From contig JAVFKD010000004.1 in assembly GCA_036429605.1 (NCBI GenBank), forward strand, positions 992,001 through 1,056,000: a stretch of DNA of 64,000 bases, in the 5' to 3' direction. Below are positions 10,263 to 21,147 of the stretch, one piece after another; within the stretch, counting starts at the first letter, position 1, and the number at the start of each line of letters is the position of its first letter. The notes under the pieces are model-generated. The model had not been told where the DNA came from. It did no database searches and saw only the letters and a program-made list of their open reading frames with translations. The DNA is from Cladobotryum mycophilum. Taxonomy: Eukaryota > Ascomycota > Sordariomycetes > Hypocreales > Hypocreaceae. A program made the translations under genes and the position numbers.

Positions 10263-10662
10263 GGTGTTGACTGCGTGGTTTGGGATATTGTGGGTGCTTC
10301 TTCGGGTCCAATCTCATATACAATTAGAACAACTGGCTTTTCACAAGTAGAAGCATAATGAAACTGAAGAATATTGTTATGAATAAATATCATTACGTTC
10401 CAAGATTTTGTCACAGACGATCCCCCTGGTCAGATAAGATGGTACTCGAGACTGTGTGAAATACTGTATGCAAATAAGGGTACTAAACTAATAGCGTTGT
10501 TGCTGATGATGCTGCCCCTCCAGTTGCCATGCTTGTCGCCCCGCCCAGGTGCTTCACCCTTCCGACAACTCCTTATCGGTGTACATACGTCAACCTCCAA
10601 CACGTATATTTTGACGTTTCTCCCAATTAATCTCGGCCACACCATCCCGCCAGATTCGCAAC
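10263..10662. other. Intergenic spacer
   Basis: 3' untranslated DNA of the E1-beta gene and the promoter of the capping protein gene. No other feature is visible. Confidence 0.6.
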
Positions 10663-11846
10663 ATGTCGCAACTCGAGACAGTTTCCGCCTTTGTCGAGGG
10701 CGCCCCCCTGGAGAGGTAATTCGCTCTTGTGCCATGAGCGCCCAAGCTCCACGCAATGCCGCAGGCTAACTCTCGAGGCTACAGCTCGCCGATGTCGTCG
10801 CCGGTACGAACATGACGCCCTCCGCTGAACGAATTGGGAGATTCTAAATTGACGCGCGATTTCGCAGACATCAAGGCCCTTACGTCCAACCCGAGCATCA
10901 TTTCCGAGTTGACGCCCGCATTCGAGAAATACAACGAGGAGCAGTTTATCACTGTCAAGCTTCCAGGAAGCAGTCAGCCGGTATGGCTTGTGTTACCATG
11001 TTTGGCGATTTCTGGCACGATATAGGGAGATTTCTGACTGGATTCGATGCAAAAAGGTTCTGATTAGCAGCCATAATTCGCTGGGCGGTGGACGATACTA
11101 CGATGTCGAGAGCTCCTCCAGTTTCGAGGTTGACCATGCAACACAGGCGCGTAACATGGACGAAAAAAATACGGGCTGTGTATATACTAACTACGGGGAC
11201 AGAAAGCTAGCGCTGTACAGAGCCACGCTTTGGAAGGCTCTCAGGCAGACTTGGCGTAGGTATTGGCGACCCTGCGATCTGACCAGTCTAACGCGCAGCA
11301 GGAAATCCATATTGAAGAACCTGGGACCCTATGTGAAGGAGCATTTCCCCACGGCTGCCTTTGGCGCATACCCCATTGAGTCGGACTCTAAGGTTGCCAT
11401 CATGATTGTGGCCAACAAGTACAGCCCTAACAACTTCTGGTGAGACGAATAGGGTATACAGAGAGGGTCATTCGACATGGCTAATGAAGAGCAGGAACGG
11501 GCGCTGGCGATCGTTATACATCTATGACCCGTCATCTGGTAGCCTCGAGGGCTCGATCAGGGTCGACGTGCACTACTACGAAGACGGCAACGTGCGATTG
11601 CTCACCAACAAGCCGGCGCATGTGTCTATTCCTTCTGGCACCGGTGCCGGCATCGCCAGGGAAATTTCCGCCATCGAGAAGAGTTATCAGGAGAACCTCA
11701 ACCGGAGTTTCGTGCAGCTGAGCGAGGGCGCATTCAAGGGTCTGCGAAGACAGTTGCCGGTGACGAGACAAAAGATTGAGTGGGACCGCGTAACAAGCTA
11801 CCGCCTGGGTCAGGATATTGGCGGCGGCGGCAGCTCCAAGCGATAG
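10663..11846 (+). CDS. cap1: F-actin capping protein subunit alpha, with a -1 frameshift in exon 1
   Basis: Seven exons: 10663-10715, 10785-10803, 10868-10980, 11057-11146, 11203-11255, 11302-11439 and 11495-11846. The product is about 272 aa, the normal size for CapZ-alpha, which with beta caps the barbed ends of actin filaments at endocytic patches. Family landmarks are KYNEEQFITVKLPGSSQPV, SHNSLGGGRYYDVESSSSF, PYVKEHFPTAAFGAYPIES, NGRWRS and the C-terminal GLRRQLPVTRQKIEWD tentacle region. In exon 1 the C run at 10702-10707 has six C's where seven are needed for the expected GAPPGE; as written the frame reads GAPLER and the downstream phase fails. All other exon phases fit. Intron 4 (11147-11202) begins GC rather than GT, with a good CTAAC branch point. 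Exon 2 is only 19 nt. Confidence 0.9.
10702..10707 (+). other. Probable 1-nt deletion in a C run (capping protein exon 1)
   Basis: Six C's follow GGCG in exon 1. Seven would give Gly-Ala-Pro-Pro-Gly-Glu ending exactly at the GT donor and matching the phase of exon 2 (Leu-Ala-Asp-Val-Val-Ala). Six give an out-of-phase junction. Confidence 0.75.
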
Positions 11847-13531
11847 GAATCTGCTAGGGACAAGTTCAGGTTTCTATATTTGAGTGGCATTAAAAAACAT
11901 GATTGATAGAATAACGCGAAATATGACACAGGATCCGGCACTTGCATTGGATCCATGTCCCAAACTAGAGGCCTATGCTTGAAACCCCAGCTGACATACA
12001 TGTACATGTGCGCATTTCACCGGGCTCATGTCGAAATGGAAGTATCAGCGATAAGTCCGCGGATTGCAACTGTAAGCGGGATATGTCTAAATCCCATGTC
12101 CGTTCCGTGAGCCATGGAGCTACTTGTATGAGTGATGATGATGATTATGAAGATGACAGGCCCCTCTGCTCCATTTGCCCGCTCATCCTGGCCCAGACAG
12201 GGGGCAAAATCAGATGATGGAAGAATGCGGGGTACAACAAGCCCCTTTGGAATTTGATGGAAATTCAAAGTCGTACAATGTGAGAAAGAAGAGAAAAATA
12301 CTGCCAAGAATATTTCTTATTGACCAGATAGCTGTGAGGTTTGTTTCTTTTCCATATGAACCTGAGAAGACCGGAAGAGGATTCGGTAAGAGGATAGGAT
12401 GGGAAGTTGCCGCAGCCAAGTTCCGAGTTTGGTGGTGGTGGTGGTGGTGGTGGTGGTGGTGCCGCGGAACTTGTGAGAGGAATGCTGCGGAGAGGGGCAA
12501 TGCGAGCTCTCAGGTTAATGAAGGGGTTTACCGGCGACAGGGCTTGATGAAGAGGGTAAATGTTCCTGTGGGCAAATATATTGCAGTCTTGCATAAAGAT
12601 AATATATAGATAATTACCTAATATAGTGGTTAATATAGGAGCTGTTGCTGCTAACTGACCACCCTGAGAGTCAGGTCATATCTAATTGGATTGTATACAG
12701 AGTACGGAGTAGTTGTTGTTAGGTACTAGAGGTACAAGCACATGTAGATTGCATCTTCAAGACAAGAATATGTGGGAATGCATAAGCTACGGACTCTGCC
12801 GTCGTCCCTGAAACTCATCGATTGCTTCATCAAGGCAAAAAAGGATCCATCTATCCATCCATCGTGGCTAGTTAGTTCGAGGTACTCGGGGCGCAAGGCG
12901 CAAGGCGCAAAAACTCTTGGATAATCTGGCCAGATAGGACAGGACAGATCCGACAAATCAGCATCAAATCAACGATAATTTGGCTGGTCCTGATTGGCCC
13001 CAAGAGAAAAGCTACTATAGTGATTACTAGGCCTTACTGTCGCATCCACCAGGAAGTGGATTTCCGAACGAGACGGAACGAATCCCAATCCCGGGTGGGG
13101 GGCCCATTTGGAGGGAGCTTTTGGAGGAGGAGGAGGAGGAGTACATAGGAAGAGGAGGAGGGGGTTACTCTCTGTAATAAATTACAGCCAAGACAGACAA
13201 AAAGGAAGTCCAATGGAAACCGGAGCTTTGTATAGCGGGAAATCTTTAGTGTCTCTCGGTAGGAGCCAATTTATCATCTGAACCAGTCTTGGACAACCTT
13301 TTTTCTTTCCTCCACCACAGAATTTTGACCAACTTGTCCTTTTTACAACGTTCAGCTTGCCAGTCATACATACAAAAAAGTGAGAGAATCTCCTATTCAC
13401 GCCATCGTGTTCTTCTTCCGCGCGCGCTTCCAGATGAACTAACCAGCCTGTCCTTTTTGCGCATAGGTTTTTTCGTCTTTCTTCCTTTACTCGACCGTTA
13501 ATCGTCTTAATAAAAAACAAAAACCGCCAAA
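11847..13531. other. Intergenic, 1.7 kb
   Basis: No supported gene. It contains a (GGT)10 microsatellite at 12431-12460, a TACGGAGTA motif at 12703-12711 and a GGA-rich tract near 13120-13145. The right third is a pyrimidine-rich leader typical of highly expressed fungal genes and belongs to cytochrome b5. Confidence 0.6.
12431..12460. repeat. (GGT)10 microsatellite
   Basis: Ten perfect GGT units in non-coding DNA. The same trinucleotide is used inside the eRF3 gene at 49294-49332. Confidence 0.95.
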
Positions 13532-14150
13532 ATGTCACAGGAATTCACCTACCAGGATGTTGCTGAGCACAACACCAAGAAGGACATCTACGTCGTGATC
13601 CACGACAAGGTCTATGACTGCACCCAGTTCATCGATGAGCACCCGTATGTTTGCTCCCCCCTCCACCCCTCGATCGCTTTGCCCTCATTGCGCCATTTTG
13701 CTTCCTTGCATTTAACCCTTCCGCGCGCGTGCGCATCTATCTTTTAAGCTACGTGTCGCTAACCTTATTTCTTTGCGCAGTGGTGGTGAGGAGGTTCTCC
13801 TTGATGTTGGTGGACAGGACTCTACCGAAGCTTTCGAGGATGTTGGTCACAGTGACGAGGCCCGCGAGACTCTCGACAAGCTCCTTGTCGGCACCCTGAA
13901 GCGCCAGGTGAGTAAACCATTCCCCCTCCCCCTTATCTTGAAGCTATTCGTCGGAGGGATTCGAAGCTGACTCGGAGGGTTTCTCTAGGCTGGTGATCCT
14001 TCTCCCAAGACTCAGACTGCGCCAGTCTCTGCTGGTGCCAACAACGCCGATAACACTGGCCTTGGCATTGGCCTCTACGCCTTCGTATTCATCGGTGGCC
14101 TCGCCGCTTACTTTGGCTACCAGTACCTGCAAGCCCAGCAGGCTCAGTAG
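13532..14150 (+). CDS. CYB5: Cytochrome b5, tail-anchored
   Basis: Three exons: 13532-13644, 13781-13907 and 13989-14150, both introns GT-AG. The product is 133 aa. The haem-binding domain carries the HPGG motif at residues 37-40, with His37 and His61 as the two axial ligands at normal spacing. A Ser/Ala/Pro linker leads to a single hydrophobic segment at about residues 105-125 and a short Gln-rich tail, so the protein should sit in the endoplasmic reticulum (or outer mitochondrial) membrane facing the cytosol. It donates electrons to lipid desaturases, hydroxylases and P450s. The ATG follows an A-rich leader and a long pyrimidine-rich 5' region, which suggests strong expression. Nothing is missing. 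Confidence 0.96.
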
Positions 14151-14247
14151 TCCGCTTAAACGTCACGACGACGACCGCCTTTCAACCAACACAAACAAAA
14201 ACCAGTACTTTGCTTGCCAAAACAAAACAAAAAAGAACAAGAAGCAC

Positions 14248-14264
14248 ATATATATATATATATA
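14248..14264. repeat. (AT)n microsatellite
   Basis: Eight to nine AT units in the presumed 3' untranslated region of cytochrome b5. Confidence 0.9.
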
Positions 14265-14997
14265 CATGGGCGAATTGACGGGGAAGGCAAACTTTGCATG
14301 GGGAATTTCCTTGATTTGAAAAAATGCCGCACTCAGGCAGAGAGAGAGAGAGAGGGAGAGGTCCTTTTTGATCTGGACCTCAAACATGTTGACGCCCTTT
14401 TTATTTTATTTTTCCAGCGGGACAACTTTATGAATAGATGGCGCGGTGCCTAGCATTTCGAGCGCTAGACATACATGAAATGGGAAGCTTTGTCTTTTTT
14501 CTTATGAAGGTTAGATCTATTTTACTTAAGGGGATCTTATCAACGAGCAACTAGAACTTTATTGTAATCAACAAAGATGATTGATACATTATGCTTTTCA
14601 CATTACTGTTTTCAAATATGGTGTCTCAATGCATGGACTTGAAAGCGCACGAGAAGTTGATTGTTTTAATTTATATGCATATTAACTTGGTTGGGGTTGA
14701 TTTTGTCTTTTTTTGCCGAGGCAAAGCAATTGAACTTATTTGTTCTGTCCTGCGCCCATTCATTATTATAGTTTTTTTCTTTCTGGCTCTAACGCAATGG
14801 ACACAATAGCCTTTTGAGCCACACCTTGAAGGTGGATGGTGACAACTGCACTGCCACACTTTTTGTCACGTTTGTCATTCTTCAATCCTTCCCTTCACCT
14901 TCCGACTTCACAGCTCACTCGTCATCCTTGCAAACTTTTTATCAACGACTGGCTAGACATTATCTTCTTCATTGAAACCATTTTGTCAGGTCGACTT

Positions 14998-14999
14998 CC

Positions 15000-15030
<31 letters not shown>
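14998..15030 (+). repeat. C23-A10 homopolymer tract
   Basis: Twenty-three C's followed directly by ten A's, 46 bases before the TFIIE-beta ATG and so probably in its leader. Length calls in such a tract are unreliable. Confidence 0.9.
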
Positions 15031-15031
<1 letters not shown>

Positions 15032-15075
15032 AAACACCCATAGAGAGGACAGAAAAAAACAGAAGACAGAACAAA

Positions 15076-15984
15076 ATGTCGTCGTATCTGGAAAAGCAGT
15101 CCTCCTTCTTCAGAGGCTCGCTCGCCTCTGCCGCGACCAAGATCTCCAACCCGATCCTCCCCAAGGCCGCCGCCGCCGCATCGCTCGCCCCGCCGTCGCC
15201 ATCCCCCTCTGCAGCATCCGACACCAACACGCCGACGACGAAGCGGAAGCGGGATGCCGCGCCCGAGGTGCCCTTCTCGCAGCCCCAGCTGACGGGCTAC
15301 GGCGCCGAGGTGAAGACGCAGATGACGTTTGCGGTGGAGTACCTGAAGAAGAAGGGGGAGCCCAAGACCATCACGGACATCATCGACCACCTCAGTCTGA
15401 GGAACTACACGGATGAGCACAAGAGGGAGCTGACGGAGGGGCTGAGGGGCCACCCCAGGGTCAGCTGGAGGCCGGACGCGAGCCTCGGCGAGCAGACGTG
15501 GAAGACGGGCATGTACGAGCACCGGCCCATCATCCCGGGCGTGAAGGACGCCGTCTCCCTTCTGGCCCACCTGCAGCGCAAGACGGACGCTTCGGGCGTG
15601 TCGGTAAAGGACCTCAAGGACGGCTGGCCCGAATGCGAGGACACCCTGGCGTCGCTGGAGAAGCAGCACAAGGTCCTCGTGGTCAGGACGAAAAAGGACA
15701 ACTTCCCGCGCTACGTGTGGGCCGACGACGTCTCGCTGCACTACTCGGTCCAGCCCGAGTTCCAGGCCATGTGGCGCCGCATCCAGCTGCCGAGCATAGA
15801 CGACATGCACCGCAAGCTGGTGAGCGTGGGACAGAAGCCCACGAGCGAGGATCCCCTCAAGGCGGCGGCCAACAACTCCGGCAAGCCCAAGACGCAGAAG
15901 AAGAGGGCAGGGAAGAGGCTGGGGAAGGCTACGAATACGCACATGACACATTTACTCAACGATTACAGCAGCATGAGGAGGTAA
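15076..15984 (+). CDS. TFA2: Transcription initiation factor IIE subunit beta
   Basis: An intronless 302-aa protein. TFIIE-beta joins TFIIE-alpha in the RNA polymerase II pre-initiation complex and helps recruit TFIIH. The N-terminus is a disordered Ser/Ala/Pro segment with the basic patch TTKRKRD (possible nuclear signal). The core has two winged-helix units: TQMTFAVEYLKKKGEPKTITDIIDHL through GHPRVSWRPD, then VSLLAHLQRKTDASGVSVKDLKDGWPECEDTLASLE with a following strand KVLVVRTKKDNFPRYVWADD. The C-terminus is strongly basic (KKRAGKRLGKAT). The ATG at 15076 was chosen because it follows an A-rich leader; the frame is open upstream through the C/A tract but that part is not protein-like. Codon use is very GC-rich at third positions. 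Confidence 0.93.
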   Translation: MSSYLEKQSSFFRGSLASAATKISNPILPKAAAAASLAPPSPSPSAASDTNTPTTKRKRDAAPEVPFSQPQLTGYGAEVKTQMTFAVEYLKKKGEPKTITDIIDHLSLRNYTDEHKRELTEGLRGHPRVSWRPDASLGEQTWKTGMYEHRPIIPGVKDAVSLLAHLQRKTDASGVSVKDLKDGWPECEDTLASLEKQHKVLVVRTKKDNFPRYVWADDVSLHYSVQPEFQAMWRRIQLPSIDDMHRKLVSVGQKPTSEDPLKAAANNSGKPKTQKKRAGKRLGKATNTHMTHLLNDYSSMRR

Positions 15985-16696
15985 TACAGTTTTTTTTTGG
16001 GGGTGGGGGTTATGGCTGTATATGTGTGTGTGTGTGTGTGTGTGTGATTTTTTTCTTTCTTTTTTTCTTTTGGACAAGGGGCGTTTTTATCTGAAATTTC
16101 ATGTTCTCATCAAGGGCAAAGGGGAGTGGGAAAGAATACATTGGCGTTTGAGGGGAGGGCAATCGGTGATTTACAAAGAAAGACAAAATGGTAAAACATT
16201 CTCAAGATGACATGTGTACGACAAAAGGGAGCGCACATGAATTACACGAGGGAAACGGGGGGAAGAGGTCATGTCAAACCAGCGAGGAGCGAGACAGAAT
16301 GATATCAAAATCGATATTTATTCAAACAACCAACATTTTTGGATCTCATTTTACTTCAAAGAATAAATTTTTTTTTTGAAGAATGAAATATTCTGTGTAT
16401 AACTCATGGAACAAAAAAATGCAGAATGAACGTAAAGTCATTGCCGTGCTGGAATGAACCAGTGTTGTGCGTGTGTCCCCCCTCCAATCCCCCATATTTT
16501 ATATAACCCAAAACACCCAAAAAAAAGATACCGGCCTGTACAAAGGGAAATGGAAGAGACGCTGCGTGCTACGTAAGGAAAAGATGATGTGAAGATGTAA
16601 AAGGAAAAAAAAAGGAAAGAAAGAAAAGGAAGAGGAAGAAGGAGGGATAAGGAAGAGAGAGGAAGAAGAAGAAGAAGAAGAAGGGAGGGAATGACA
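15985..16696. other. Intergenic between convergent genes
   Basis: 3' flanks of TFIIE-beta (+) and the DsbA-family gene (-). It contains a (TG)12 run at 16023-16046 and a GA-rich stretch near 16600-16690. No gene is seen. Confidence 0.6.
16023..16046. repeat. (TG)12 microsatellite
   Basis: Twelve TG units, 37 bases after the TFIIE-beta stop. Confidence 0.95.
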
Positions 16697-17709
16697 TCAG
16701 AACTCGCCGGCTAGACGTATCTTGTCAAACAGACCCTCAAACACATGGCCCTCCTGAAACCCTCCCACCTTATACTTGCCCTGCACCATGACGCACGGCA
16801 CGGCCTCTACGCCGCGGACCTCCCTCGCCATCTCGGCTTCGGCGTCGACCCTCCTGCTGGCGTCCTCGTCCTCCATCTCGAGGCGCACCACTTCCTCGGG
16901 CAGGCCGGCCTGGACGCCCACCTGCACCAGCCACGCCTCGTCCGAGACGTCCCTCCCGTCCTCAAAGTGACCCTGGTAGAGCGCCTCGACGACGCGCGCC
17001 TGGCCCGCGGCGCCGAGGCGCTGCAGGGCGAGTGCCATGAGCTTGTGGCCTTGGCGGGTGCTGCCCGTGGACCCGCGGATGGAGAAGGCGATGTCGTGTT
17101 TGGAGCCCGCGGTTTGGATGCGGTTGAGGAAGTCGGGGTAAGGGGCGCGGACACGCTCGTACATGCCGCGCTTGTCCGTTCCTGTAAACGATTGGTCCTC
17201 TTTTTTAGTATAAGAAATGCATAAGGCACCTGACTTCGCGCGCGCGTGTGTGTGTGTGTGTGTATGTGTGAGTGGATAAATGAGTGAGTGGGTGAGTGGA
17301 TAGGTGAGTGAGAAAACAGAGGGTATAATTGATGGTTGATATTGCAAATGTAAGATTTAAGGGTTGGGGTTAGGATGGGCTTTTTTTTTTGGGGGGGGGG
17401 GGGGGCTTGTAAGTCAAATGATTCAGAGTGAGTGAGCATGAGTGAGCATGAGTGAGCATGAGTTATGAAAAGTAGAGCCGAAGAAGAGAAAAGAAAAAAG
17501 ATAGTGACGTAAGACATATTGAACATAGAATTAACAACGATATTTTTTTTACACATACCTTTCTTCAAGCCCGAGACAATATAAAACGGCCGCCACCTTA
17601 CATCGAATTGGATCTCGGGATGCTGCGTCCTGTACCGCCTGATAAGAGACTCGAGACTATGCTTCTCGATGAAGCACCAGGGACACACGAGATCCACGTA
17701 TACATCCAT
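16697..17709 (-). CDS. DsbA/FrnE-family thioredoxin-fold oxidoreductase
   Basis: Two exons, 17709-17559 and 17181-16697, separated by a 377-nt GT-AG intron that is long for this window. The product is 211 aa. The protein opens directly with a thioredoxin-fold strand and the CPWC active site at residues 9-12, as in FrnE-type 2-hydroxychromene-isomerase/DsbA-like proteins. The helical insertion contains HKLMALALQRLG and YQGHFEDGRDVSDEAWLVQVG, and the C-terminal strand VRGVEAVPCVMVQGKYKVGG supplies the cis-Pro loop (VP). There is no signal peptide, so it is probably cytosolic. Family members are thiol-disulfide oxidoreductases or isomerases; the substrate is unknown. The intron carries several tandem repeats. 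An open frame upstream of the ATG is Ser/Pro/Gly-rich low complexity and was not included. Confidence 0.9.
17381..17405 (-). repeat. T10-G15 tract (C15-A10 on the transcribed strand)
   Basis: Ten T's followed by fifteen G's inside the intron of the DsbA-family gene. Read along the transcript it is C15-A10, the same arrangement as the tract before TFIIE-beta. Confidence 0.9.
17431..17460. repeat. 10-bp tandem repeat (AGTGAGCATG)3
   Basis: Three perfect copies of a 10-bp unit inside the DsbA-family intron. Confidence 0.9.
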
Positions 17710-19431
17710 CGTGATTGTCTTTCCCCCTCCTCCTCCCCCCTCCTCCTCCTCCCGCCCTCGGTGACATCGAAGAGGAAGAAGGAGGAGAAGAGAGGTGAGG
17801 ATGAGAAAGAGACGGCTGCGGCGTGTCCTCCGGCATCCTGTCGCGGAGTCGTCTTAGCGCTGATGCTGCTTCTTCTGCAATCTCTGGCAGATCTTGTTGG
17901 ACGACGAGGAAGTGATGAGATGATTGGGAAGACACAACAGCCAAAGGAGATGCCATTATTTATAAATTTTTGGGGGGTGGTTCCGTTCCGTTCCCGTCTT
18001 TCTTCTTATGTCCCTTTTTTTTGTGTCTTGTGCTTGATTTGTGTTTGCGTGTGTGATATCAATTTTGCCCAAAAAGGAGATTGAAAGGCGTTCAATGATA
18101 CGAGCGAGGGGGGGGGGTCGTCAAAAAAAGTCCTTGGGAGATAGGTTTGGATATCGGTTTGACTTTTGGTCCGGGTAGGTCAAGCCAAGCCGGGCCGAGG
18201 TCCTCTTCTTCTCCTACGTTTCCTTCCTTCCTCTCTCTGTCTCTCTCTCTATCGCGCGCGCTCTCTCTCTCTCTCCCTTTGTGTCTCTCGCCTTTTTCCC
18301 CTCTCTGTTGCTTTTTCCACTCCCCTTTTTTCCTCCGTATTTCCCGCTCTAATACTCGATTCGACAGTTCCTCCGGGGCTTGGGATGTATTAGATAGATG
18401 TAGCTGGAAGGGCGGTACAGATAGGGCCCGGCGCCAACCTAATTCCGTCCCTTGTTTGTTTGTTTGTTTGGTTGGTTGGTTTTTTTTCCCTCGTGATTTT
18501 TTTTCCTTGAAAAAAATAAATGTCACAAGACAATCATGCGTGAGAATGAGCAGATCCACAAGGGGTAGGTCGGTAGGTAGGGGTGACCCCCGATAAAGTT
18601 TCTGGTGGTGATGATGATAGTGGTGCTGCAAGGCAAGGCAAGGCAAGGGAGGAGGGAGGGAAGGGGGGGGGCCGATGTAGGTCCTAAATTCGTTTCCGCG
18701 TATATATGCAAGATGTGTGTCAGTTGCGTGCCGGCCGTTGGACGGATGGTGGTGGTGTTACTAGTAGAACAGGTTCGGTGTTGCTACACTTTGAGCTTTA
18801 GGGCCGGTATGACATTTTAAGTAGGTGGACGATCGGACGAGAGGGAGCGAGGGAGGGACGGAGGGGGGAGGGGGAGAGGGAGAGGGAGAGGAGAAGTAAT
18901 GCGAGGGATAGAAAGAGGACTAATATAATCAACTTTTTCTCCCCTTGCCTTCCCTTCCTTCCCCCGAGAGCCTCTTTCAATTGCCAATCCCTTCGGGAAA
19001 GGAGGGTACCGGAATCTGCCGCTCCCTGCTGCCATTGTTTAATTCCAGAAATGGATTTCGTTCGCTTAAGTTGTCGTCACTATAGGCTACTTGAATAGTA
19101 ATATGAAAATGGGGATTATTAATCGCCCAAATCGGGGGGAGGGAGCGAGCGAGGGAGAAGGGGAGAGACTGGGAGAATACCCATATAGGTAATTAATCCC
19201 TATCCAATCCAATCCAAACCCGTTTGCTCCGGCCGATAGAAAGTGGAATAATAATAATAATTCATGTACACAAAACAAACACAAATAAAGTATGCAAGGC
19301 AATTCCCCAGAGCAGTTCTGGGAGACATGACAACATCACATGTTATAATAATCGTTATCAATTTCTCTCACTTGCGCTCCCTTCCTTCCCTCCTACCTCG
19401 ACCCATAATCTGTCAAACTTACATCATCCCA

Positions 19432-19462
<31 letters not shown>

Positions 19463-21147
19463 TCCATCCAATCCAACACACACATACCCACGTTCTGGAT
19501 AAGGTAGTCCAGCCGAAGGGGGAATGCAACGACAAAGCAGCGCCATCCACCGGCCCCACGGTTCCAAATATACTGTACCTACCTAAGTAGTACCCAAGTC
19601 GAGTGTAACCACATCCAGTACCACTCCTCTTTCTCTTTCTGTTTAAAGTTATTAATCAAAATTCCTCAAGCCAGCTAGTACTGTATGTACCCATGACTGT
19701 TTGCTAATCCGCTTTAGGAATACGAACATGCCATTATCCTGCCCTTCCGCTCCCCTCGCATTACAACCCAATCGCTATTCATCTCAACTTGCATGACCGG
19801 ACCCTGCATTGCATGAGAGAGAAAAAAAACTGCTCCGTACGTACATGTGCTCTTGTTTGTTTTCTCTCTCTCTCTCTCTCGTTATCAGTTCAAAAAGATA
19901 ATCTTGACTCAAAAAAAAAAAAAAAAAAAAGAACAACGTGGCCCGCGGATCAAGATGCGCGAGGCCAAGGTCAAGTTTTCCCGCACACATGGGTATTAAT
20001 CAGATGTTTCAAATCAAGAGAGAGGGCAAGTTTTCCCGAATAACCGTGATTCCATCATCATCAAAGAAGGGTGGGTTTGGTGGGTGGCGGATGGTGGATG
20101 GTGGATGGTGGATGGCGATGCACATGATTACAAAATCAGGCATTGATTAGTCGAATCCTCCTCGTAACCTCAGACCACAAAAACTCTTACTATCCCCCTC
20201 CCTGCTTCCTCGATTTGTGAACACGACATATGCACAGAGTGCCATCTCCTTCAAAGATTGGTCCGTCATCGTCAAAACCTCACGCTACAGGCGGCTACTC
20301 GCTCTGTGCCACCACCTACTGCTACAAGATTAATCATCTCTGTTCCACACACAACATCACAAACAAATGGGCATCGAGCAAAACATCGGCTTGCCGCATA
20401 TTCAACTGAGACAGCAGTCACCTCGCTCGCACACACGCATACTTGAAGGCAGTCAGTTGTCACGGAAATTGAGTCATGAAGAGTAAAAATTGTTATACGA
20501 GTATAGCTCTTGCGATATCTAACGCGACTTTACGTCCGTCTCTACATACAATACTGGAAATGTTGACAAAAAAGTCCGTCATCGAGATAATAAGCAGCTC
20601 CGAGCTGTTTTGTGATCCGATCCCAACCAAGGTTTATCCCACCCCCAGAAAGGCAATCAAGCAATGTTTGGTGTGTGTTTTTTGGCCTCGTAAACTCCCA
20701 CATCCCCCTCTCCCCCACCCCTGTGCGCACGCATCATGCAAATAAATGAAAATAAAAGAACATAGTGCAATGTCATGAGAGTACCCGGTCGCCAGTCTAT
20801 CGTCCAAAGTCTAAAACCAAGTGAAATAAAAGGAAATAAAAGGAAATAAAAGGAGCCACACCCAAGAATAAAGTACATATATGAGCTAGCTCAGTCCACC
20901 AAGCGAGGTAAGGAGCCGTGAGTGCATCAGAAAATCGCTATCGTATGAGGCAAGATGAGAAGAGAGAATCGAAGTTGCAAGGCAAACCAACCAGGGGTCG
21001 TCGTCAACTAAAAACTCCAGGGAATTACTCCTCGCTCAGAGATGGGCAGCTCGCATTAGCAAATGTAGGGGTATCCGGGGCCTATAAAGGCAAATTGTAA
21101 TCAGGCAGTAACTCCTCAACATCCGTCATCAAAGGTAACTGGTCCAA
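17710..21147. other. Intergenic, 3.4 kb, low-complexity rich
   Basis: No supported gene. It lies upstream of the DsbA-family gene and downstream of the C2H2 factor. Many CT/GA tracts occur (18232-18295, 19865-19880), with an A run of about 20 at 19911-19930, GGT/GGAT tracts near 20080-20115 and a three-copy 10-bp repeat at 20831-20853. Open frames here are translations of these repeats. Confidence 0.6.
20831..20853. repeat. Short tandem repeat, unit AGGAAATAAA
   Basis: Two full copies of the 10-bp unit, preceded by a degenerate copy and followed by a partial one, about 0.3 kb beyond the C2H2 factor stop. Confidence 0.85.

Larger units (their letters stand above)
14151..15075. other. Intergenic between cytochrome b5 and TFIIE-beta
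   Basis: No supported gene. It has an AT dinucleotide run at 14248-14264 just after cytochrome b5 and a GA-rich block near 14339-14360. A C23A10 tract at 14998-15030 lies in the presumed TFIIE-beta leader. Confidence 0.6.

Noticed and set aside
12210..12500. 96-codon minus-strand frame with ten histidines
   Set aside because: Produced by the (GGT)10 repeat; the rest has no coding texture.
14986..15951. 321-codon minus-strand frame opposite TFIIE-beta
   Set aside because: Shadow of the same kind of codon bias, Arg/Leu/Gly-rich without any domain.
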